Source of the DNA: Lotus japonicus
Lineage: Eukaryota > Streptophyta > Magnoliopsida > Fabales > Fabaceae
Assembly: GCF_012489685.1 (NCBI RefSeq)
Contig: NC_080046.1
Coordinates: forward strand, 43,363,176 to 43,427,175
Direction of reading: 5' to 3'
Length of the DNA: 64,000 bases
Part shown: in pieces, positions 58,043 through 64,000 of the stretch
Numbering within the stretch: the stretch's first letter is position 1
Layout: every line of letters starts with the position of its first letter
Program-made: the position numbers and the translations under genes
The notes under the pieces: model-generated
The model's input: only the letters and a program-made list of their open reading frames with translations
Told to the model about the DNA's origin: nothing
Databases searched by the model: none

Positions 58043-58946
58043 AGCCTGCTCGGTGCTGCAGACCCTGAATCCTTTGTGTAGCCTGCATCTGTGACATGCG
58101 TGTATCCATCTTTCGAAGTAAAGCTTTGTCCTCAGCTTGTTGTACTTGCATATCTGCTAACTGTGCTTGCAATTTCTGGATTTGGGCCACAAGAAGCTCC
58201 ATTTGTGAAGGTGGATACTCCTGGGAAGGTGGTGGCTGGTTCTGTTGTTCCTTTTGTTTCTTCTCTTGCAGCTTTTTCAGTATTACATCCAATTTGTTCT
58301 CTTTGCAATTTCGTGCAATGTAAGCTTTATAAATTTTTGTTGGCAATGTATCATGCCCAAGCGAGATAGGAACCTTACAAAACCTGCAAAAATCAGTGAT
58401 AAAAGATGGTAATGTCATGGGTGTGGCATTCTTTTGGACACATTCAACGATAACATCTGAGACAACTGCAACAATGTCTACTGTGAAGCCCTTGTAGATG
58501 GAATAGAGCAACTTGCATTTGTTGAGTGGCAAGTTAGAGACATGAGATGATGACCAAATGATGTGAAGGATGAGTGTAGTCCATTGAGCTTTTTGAGTCA
58601 TATGAAGTTTAAGAATTGGCACAACTCTTGTTTGATCAAAGTTCTCCTCTTAGTCCACAAGGCCTTTAACACAAAACAACCTTCTCATTTCCTCTTCACA
58701 GTACCCTTCTAAATCGGACAACTTGTCTAGAGTTATCAACTTGTGAAACCTGCTCCTCTCAGTTGGATATGTTGGGTCCCATGGCTTCCCTAGATATTCA
58801 TTGATTTTATCTCGGCCATAACAGACTCGAACATTATTCACGCATGTGATTCTTTGTTTTTGAGCTTCCTTTGAGTAGAAGGCATTGGCATAGAATTGTC
58901 TGACTATAATGGAATTGAAGTTCATGTTTGGTTTGGCTAGGTTCAT
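58043..58946 (-). pseudogene. Env-like / plant-transposon-protein frame of the gypsy element
   Basis: Two pieces in sequence: 58946-58650 (MNFNSIIVRQFYANAFYSKE, RDKINEYLGKPWDP, LDKLSDLEGYCEEEMRRLFC, then a stop) and 58622-58043 (LILHIIWSSSHVSN, NKCKLLYSIYKGFTVDIVAV, RFCKVPISLGHDTL, then a Gln/Pro-rich coiled part LLVAQIQKLQAQLADMQVQQ). This resembles the domain in Athila/Ogre extra frames called 'putative plant transposon protein'. It is broken by at least one stop and then by the hAT junction near GYDAT. Confidence 0.6.
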
Positions 58947-61440
58947 CCAGTTTTTTTTGCAATTGTGCTCATGAAATCCGAATGCTAACCTTTATTCAAC
59001 TCAACTCGCCATTCAGGAAAGAACTTGGTTAGTTTCTTGTATATTTTTGCAGTGGCAACAGATTTGAAACGAAGACCTGACTCAATGTCTTATTCAAATT
59101 CCTCCATTTCTTGGTCCATTTCTTGCTCCTCCAGTTCATCCTCAAAATCTGATTTTGATTCAGGTGTCCTTGAACGTGAAGCAACCTAGGCCATCTTTGC
59201 TAAGTCTTTCCCTTTCCTAGCCTTGGAAATAATTAGTTAGCAATATAACTCAGAGATAAAGAGCCTATAATTTATTTCCAAATTACTTCTCATGCTCATC
59301 TATATGTACTACACACTAAAATGACACAAATAATAAATAAGGGAACAAAACAATATTTACATTTCCCTTGCTGTCCATAAATAATGCCATAAGAGCTTAA
59401 TTCATTTCATCACTCTAAACATCCAACTTTTAAACAAAAGAGTCATAAACTTTGAGTTTCAACCATATCCAAATCATTTTGTTCATTTTTCTTCTTTCAA
59501 ACATTTTAATAAACGCCTTGTAAGCACAAACTTTGGATATGATCTCTTCTTTAAGATTTACTTGCTTAAGATGGCCATAAACCAAAACAAATTAATTCAC
59601 CAATGCTCTTTACAAGAATAAGCATGTAATCCATCATATCACAGTAGTATCCAAACTATAATCACCCAAGAACATGTATCAAACTTAAAGTTCAAGAACC
59701 CCAATTTAGAAATTTAGGGTTCAGACCCAACATGCAACAATGACCTTCAAATCAAGAGGTACCATGGAATTAATCATTAAGCATGAAAACCCAATTAATA
59801 ATAACTCAAGAACAAGTAAAATTTTGAGAACTGTTGAAATTCTAACCTAGGGCTCGAGTAGCATGAAGAAAGAGGAGAAAAAGAAACTTACATGGTAAAG
59901 GAGAGATGAAAACGCAATTGGATGGAGAAGAAGAATAAGTTGGTGTAAGTAGTTCCTTGAGTGAGAGAGTAGAAAAAACTTGAAAGAAGGAGGAGGAGAA
60001 GAAGAAGACAAGTTACGTGAATTAGAAAAGAAGGATAAAGTTACATTGAGTGGGTTTTATACATTTGAGAGAAAAGAAAAGAAAAAGGTGTGTGTATGTG
60101 TTCTCAACGTGATTATATTTTTAATTTTCCAATTCTTTTTTTTACTAGATAGGGCACTCAGCTCCCTGAACTACACGCTCAGCTCCTCATGCTCAGTAAA
60201 ATCAGGTTCTGGCGCTGAGCACCCCTTTGAGGACCGTTGGGCCTCCATGTCCGCGGAATTCTTTGACAGCATTCTATTTACAAAAATTTCTCATTCAATT
60301 TGACTTTTAAGCACCCTGTACTCATCTCAACTTCACAAAATCCTTTACACACACCTTATAACTTGTTCACATGCATTCCAATCATCATTTCATTTCAATC
60401 TTCAAAATCAAGACATTAAATTGATAATTTTGATCATGAACTCACTCTCTAAAATCACAAGTGAACATATCAAATTTTAATTTCTTCACTGTCAGAGCTT
60501 GTCCATGGCTTCAATCACCTTCATATACCATTTTAAACATGTCCAAGAATTAAAATCCAACACTCAAGCACAATTTATAAATGATCACAATCCAAGACTC
60601 CAAAGACAATTTTCATGCATTCTCACAATTCAATAGGCTAAAATTTGATATTCTCAATTCTAAGACATGCCAATTGGTCATACACATCTAAATGTCATAT
60701 GAAACTTTTGCAAAGCTTAAAGTTGACCATTCACAAACATTTAGCACAAAAGTCACTTTGAGGTTGCATTTAAGAGCAAAACTTTATTATTTCACAACAC
60801 AACATGTCAATTCTTGTCATTACCATCCTCCTCTCAAGTTAGGCTTCAAGAGAATCCACAAATACCATTCAAAACTTGTTAAGAACTTTAACACACTCAT
60901 TTATACACAAATTCTCCAAATCACTTATTGAGTTCCAACAAGTGCTAAATTATGAATTGGAGATCAAATTGAGTTCAAAACTCACCCAATGCAACTTGAA
61001 ACTATTTTAACACATATTAATACTAAAACACAAGATTGAGCTTGTCTAAAGGATTGGAAGTCACTTTTCACTATTTATGCATAAAAGGGCTGTGATAGAC
61101 TAGTTTTTCACTCGGAATTCACAACCGCAAAACCCAATTTTTGCGAAACCCACAATTCATGCAAACTAATCACTCATATTCATAACATAACCTTGTTTGG
61201 ACCTGATGCAACACTCAAATGCATATTTTTCACAGAATTTTTGCAAAGTCCAAATTTCACTCAAGTTCTCAAGCAAAACACAAGCCATGACCTTATTTTT
61301 TCAAATTCATGAAACCATTGACTCCTAAGCCTTTAGACACGCTCAATATGGTAGTCAAAAAATGTGAAACACGTAAAAATACACATTTAGCTCAAACTTC
61401 ACAAAATTGCCATGTCACTTACTAAAACTAGTTAAAAGCT
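58947..61440. other. Non-coding interior of the gypsy element
   Basis: AT-rich DNA without conserved frames. A patch at 60150-60240 has GGGCACTCAGCTCC and CTGAGCACCCC words like those of the LTR at 63428-63655, so part of an older LTR or related element may be embedded here. A purine-rich stretch lies at 59970-60020. The open frame at 59980-60303 is not convincing. Confidence 0.4.
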
Positions 61441-61516
61441 GAAAAATCTAATCGATCACTGGGTTGTCTCCCAGGAAGCGCTTGTCTAACGTCGTTAGCT
61501 TGACGCAAAAGAGTTA

Positions 61517-62335
61517 TCAAGGTGCCCACAAATGAGAAAGGAAATACATTCCCTTCATTTTATTTGGCATCTTCATTTTTTTTACCCTAATTTTCTTCAA
61601 TTTCGTACCGCTCCACCGTAAGTCACTTTCAATTCTTGTAATCACTTCAAAATCAAATATGAATTGGTTATTATATGCAAATACGTGAAATGATTTCTTT
61701 TGCAATTTTTCCCTGAAAGCACTAAAAGAATTAGGTGAAGTGTCATATTTATCCAACATATCACCAAACACAAAAGCAACATGTTCAACACAAGAATCCA
61801 TACCGGTATTTTGGTGATTAGCAGAAATTTTAGAGTTTACCTCATCCTCTGCTTTTTCCTCATTTTCTTTTCCACTAACCTCACTTTGCTCTATTTTCTC
61901 ACCATCAACCTCTTCATCATTGGCTTCTAATTTACTTTGTTGTTGCTCAGTCAACTTCTCCATTTGAATCTCCAAGTTCTTAATAGAAGCCTCAGTATTC
62001 TTTTGATTTATCATTGATACTTGTGTGAACTGAATCAAGGTATCTTCCAACTTAGCAATTCTATCTTATTATGGTAGTTGATATGGTTGGTGTGATGGTG
62101 GTGGCCAAACGAAAGGTTTTGGTTTTGGCCTCCATATGTAATCCATCTGTTCTTCCCGTGAAGCACACATCCAGTAGGATGAGTTCCAAAACACAATTCT
62201 CATCTCATTCCCTTTTGATTGGAGGATGATTCTTGCATTTCCACGATTTGCTTGAGAAGATTGGCCAACTGCTTTGTCATCTCCTCCAGTTTTTGTTGCA
62301 AGAGCATATTTTGTGTCAAGATGTGATAATAACAA
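61517..62335 (-). pseudogene. Gag remnant of the gypsy element
   Basis: Pieces read SSQANRGNARIILQSKGNEM and WRPKPKPFVWPPPSHQPYQL (62335-62069), then FTQVSMINQKNTEASIKNLE and IQMEKLTEQQ (62050-61517). The NTEASIKNLE helix is the typical C-terminal part of Athila/Tat gag. The frame ends MYFLSHLWAP shortly before the post-pol sequence, so the polymerase gene was deleted rather than mutated. A stop separates the two pieces. Confidence 0.6.
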
Positions 62336-62429
62336 GACAAATAGAAAGTAAAAGGAAAAGAAAAACTATATACAATATTCACAATCACTAAATATAATAA
62401 AGCTAAACCAATGCAAATGTATTGACACA

Positions 62430-62449
62430 ATTCCTCGGCAACAACGCCA
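62430..62449 (-). promoter_or_regulatory. Primer-binding site of the gypsy element
   Basis: The minus strand reads TGGCGTTGTTGCCGAGGAAT just inside the LTR, close to the TGGCGCCGTTGCCGGGGAA-type site used by Athila elements (tRNA-Asp primer). Three mismatches indicate age. Confidence 0.7.
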
Positions 62450-63065
62450 TTTTGTTGAAAAGGTTTTTACCACTCTACTCTTGAATCCTTTTCAAGATTC
62501 AAGTGTAGTATAGCAAATAGTTATATCGTATCAATAGGGAATTGGAAATACAACGTTGTTCTTTAGCAAAATCTCTTAAGCAATAGATTCACAATTTTTG
62601 TTTAGAGATTGTTCTTAACTAGCAACTAATAGCACATGTAAAAGCGAATAAGCGAGAGTTTAAACGGATTGAAAACAATTAGGGAAAACTGTTGGAATTG
62701 GAATTCACCGATTGACTTTACGCACTCTAAGACTTCACACATAAATCTTGTCCTATGATTGGTTCCATCACAACATATCTTATCTTACTACACGGTCTCC
62801 TTATGCAAAGATTATCATCTTACTAAGTTACCCCTCAATCTCTTGATTAATTAACAAAGCAAGAAGGATTAAGCATATATGTTAGTTTGACTAATGATCC
62901 AATCCTATCTCTAGTCCTTAGATTCATTAGATGATATTTACCTAGATCAGATTCAATTAGCTAGTTCTCACTAAACTCATCAAATCCATTTTCATGTCTT
63001 AGATGATCAAGACAAAACAAGCATTAAGAACAAAGTAAAATCATTGAAACTATCCATAGAAACAA

Positions 63066-63068
<3 letters not shown>

Positions 63069-63121
<53 letters not shown>
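63069..63121. repeat. (TA)n microsatellite in the gypsy LTR
   Basis: Uninterrupted TA dinucleotides for about 53 bp. Confidence 0.95.
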
Positions 63122-63123
<2 letters not shown>

Positions 63124-63407
63124 AAGTGAGTGCATCAAAGGAAAAAGGCTACAACCAATCCCAACAAAAAGAGCTTAGCTATCCATTTTCATGGATGCTC
63201 AAAAGCTTACAACGAAAAACGATGAAGGAGATGATAATCGGCGGCGGTGCGACGTCCTCGGCGTGTCTCCAGCTCAACTGACGATAAACCGGCCTCAAAA
63301 CTTCTTCCTTTTCTCCTTAGAATGAGCTCTAGTCGTTCTCTTATCTTTCTCTCTGTCTCAATCTGATTTTCTAACTCCGCTTTCTTTTCTTTCAGCTGAA
63401 ACCGCCC

Positions 63408-63415
63408 TATATATA
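63408..63415 (-). promoter_or_regulatory. TATA box of the gypsy LTR
   Basis: CTATATATAG on the minus strand with GGGCGG directly downstream; the best core promoter in this LTR. Confidence 0.55.
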
Positions 63416-63427
63416 GTGTTTTTACGA

Positions 63428-63655
63428 ATAGGGCGCTCATCCCCCTAAAATGGGCGCTCAGCCCCCAGTTACTTCAGACCTGGGTTTCCTCTTCTGTGCA
63501 TGGGGCGCTCAGCCCCTCCTTTTGGGCACTCAACCTTGGGTGGTCAGTGAATTCAGCTTTGAGGGCTCCGCCCCTCAAGTTGGGTGCTCAGCCCTGAGTA
63601 GTCAGGGTTATGAGCTTTGAGGGCTGAGCGGAAAAATGAATAGGCTGAGCCGGGA
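63428..63655 (-). repeat. Reiterated GGGCGCTCAGCCCC-type motifs
   Basis: At least five related motifs: GGGCGCTCATCCCCC, GGGCGCTCAGCCCCC, GGGCGCTCAGCCCC, GGGTGCTCAGCCC and GAGGGCTGAGC. Each has GGG(C/T)...GCCC arms able to form small hairpins. They lie upstream of the TATA box on the minus strand, in the U3 position. Confidence 0.65.
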
Positions 63656-63871
63656 AACTAAGGATATTCCAAAAAATCCACATTCATTCTAGATCTTCAC
63701 CCTGCAATTAGATTTGAACTAAAATATACATTAAAATCAATCTAAGTTTTTTTTTGACAAGTTTATAAGTTCTAAACATGAAGAGAGTTAATCTACAAGC
63801 TTTTTTCAAATAATTCTACAAGATAAGTGCCTAAAACACACTAGCAAACATGGTAAAATTGGCACTTATCA

Positions 63872-64000
63872 ATAATGCAATTGTTTAGAAAAATTATGCA
63901 AATCAAATAATCTCAGCCCATAGGATAATATGTCATGTAAACTGTCAAAATTCCTTTAACTCATCCATCACGAAAGGAAGCAGTCTCCTCTGTATCCGAG
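63872..64000. other. Flank of the gypsy LTR
   Basis: No gene recognised in the last 129 bp. Confidence 0.3.

Larger units (their letters stand above)
58043..63871 (-). mobile_element. Athila-like Ty3-gypsy retrotransposon lacking pol, 3' end lost
   Basis: On the minus strand: 5' LTR (63871-62453), primer-binding site TGGCGTTGTTGCCGAGGAAT, decayed gag (62335-61517), then the phrase AGCGCTTCCTGGGAGACAAC near 61490-61450. That phrase normally follows the pol stop in Athila/Tat elements. Non-coding DNA and an env-like frame (58946-58043) follow. Protease, reverse transcriptase, RNase H and integrase are missing. The element is cut at about 58042 by the hAT fragment, so no 3' LTR. It depended on a relative for mobility even before decay. 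Confidence 0.7.
62453..63871 (-). repeat. 5' LTR of the gypsy element
   Basis: On the minus strand it begins TGATAAGTGCCAATTTTACC, a common start of Athila/Tat LTRs, and ends TTTTCAACA before the primer-binding site, about 1,419 bp. It contains a TATA box at 63408-63415, a (TA)n tract at 63069-63121 and a GC-rich run of GGGCGCTCAGCCCC-like motifs at 63428-63655. No second LTR is available for dating. Confidence 0.72.

Noticed and set aside
59980..60303. Plus-strand 107-codon frame
   Set aside because: It crosses a purine-rich tract and LTR-like words within the gypsy element; no domain.
63428..63655. CRISPR-like array
   Set aside because: The GGGCGCTCAGCCCC motifs are irregularly spaced and variable, lie in a plant LTR, and have no uniform spacers.

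Overview
This window is nuclear DNA of a higher plant, most likely a papilionoid legume. The host genes have introns and plant-type products. Almost everything else is transposable elements, including a SIRE/Maximus-type Ty1-copia element with an extra env-like gene and Mutator-like elements whose ends resemble ones common in legumes. The species assignment is inference from element style; no rRNA, tRNA or organellar sequence was seen.

Layout. 1-4.8 kb: a minus-strand CCCH zinc-finger/G-patch gene in four exons, running off the left edge, with an Au-like SINE in intron 1. 5.5-6.8 kb: a Mutator-type element with a perfect 9-bp target duplication. 7.0-10.7 kb: a 5'-truncated LINE with one open 3.66-kb frame. 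12.4-16.8 kb: a second Mutator-type element, then a minus-strand Helitron with a third Mutator-type element nested in it. 17.7-18.4 kb: the clearest intact host gene, an intronless ERF repressor with a C-terminal EAR motif. 19-20.5 kb: a PIF/Harbinger-type element with a smaller inverted relative nested inside. 20.6-24.3 kb: a TCTA microsatellite running into a Helitron-like 5' end. 24.7-26.4 kb: the first exon of a beta-galactosidase whose remaining exons are missing, followed by two element insertions. 27.5-34 kb: a Stowaway MITE, LINE tails and nested GAGCATC-type MITEs.

34.9-47.0 kb is a complete 12.1-kb SIRE-type element on the minus strand. Its LTRs are nearly identical, its 5-bp target duplication (ATAAC) is perfect, and its gag, pol and env-like frames are all open. 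It also carries a small antisense gene on the plus strand with its own TATA box and poly(A) signal. 47.3-50.5 kb is a broken replication protein A (RPA70-like) gene, hemmed in by that element on one side and beheaded by the LTR of a second, decayed SIRE element on the other. That second copy (50.5-57.1 kb, plus strand) has lost its integrase and 3' end. It is fused to an internal hAT transposase fragment (57.1-58.0 kb), which is fused to an Athila-like Ty3-gypsy element lacking pol (58.0-63.9 kb, minus strand).

The host genes here (CCCH/G-patch protein, ERF repressor, beta-galactosidase remnant, RPA70-like remnant) show no functional link. The window is best read as a record of nested insertions. 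The item that looks least explained is the antisense gene unit inside the young SIRE element, together with the identical 113-nt gag/pol overlap kept in both SIRE copies.
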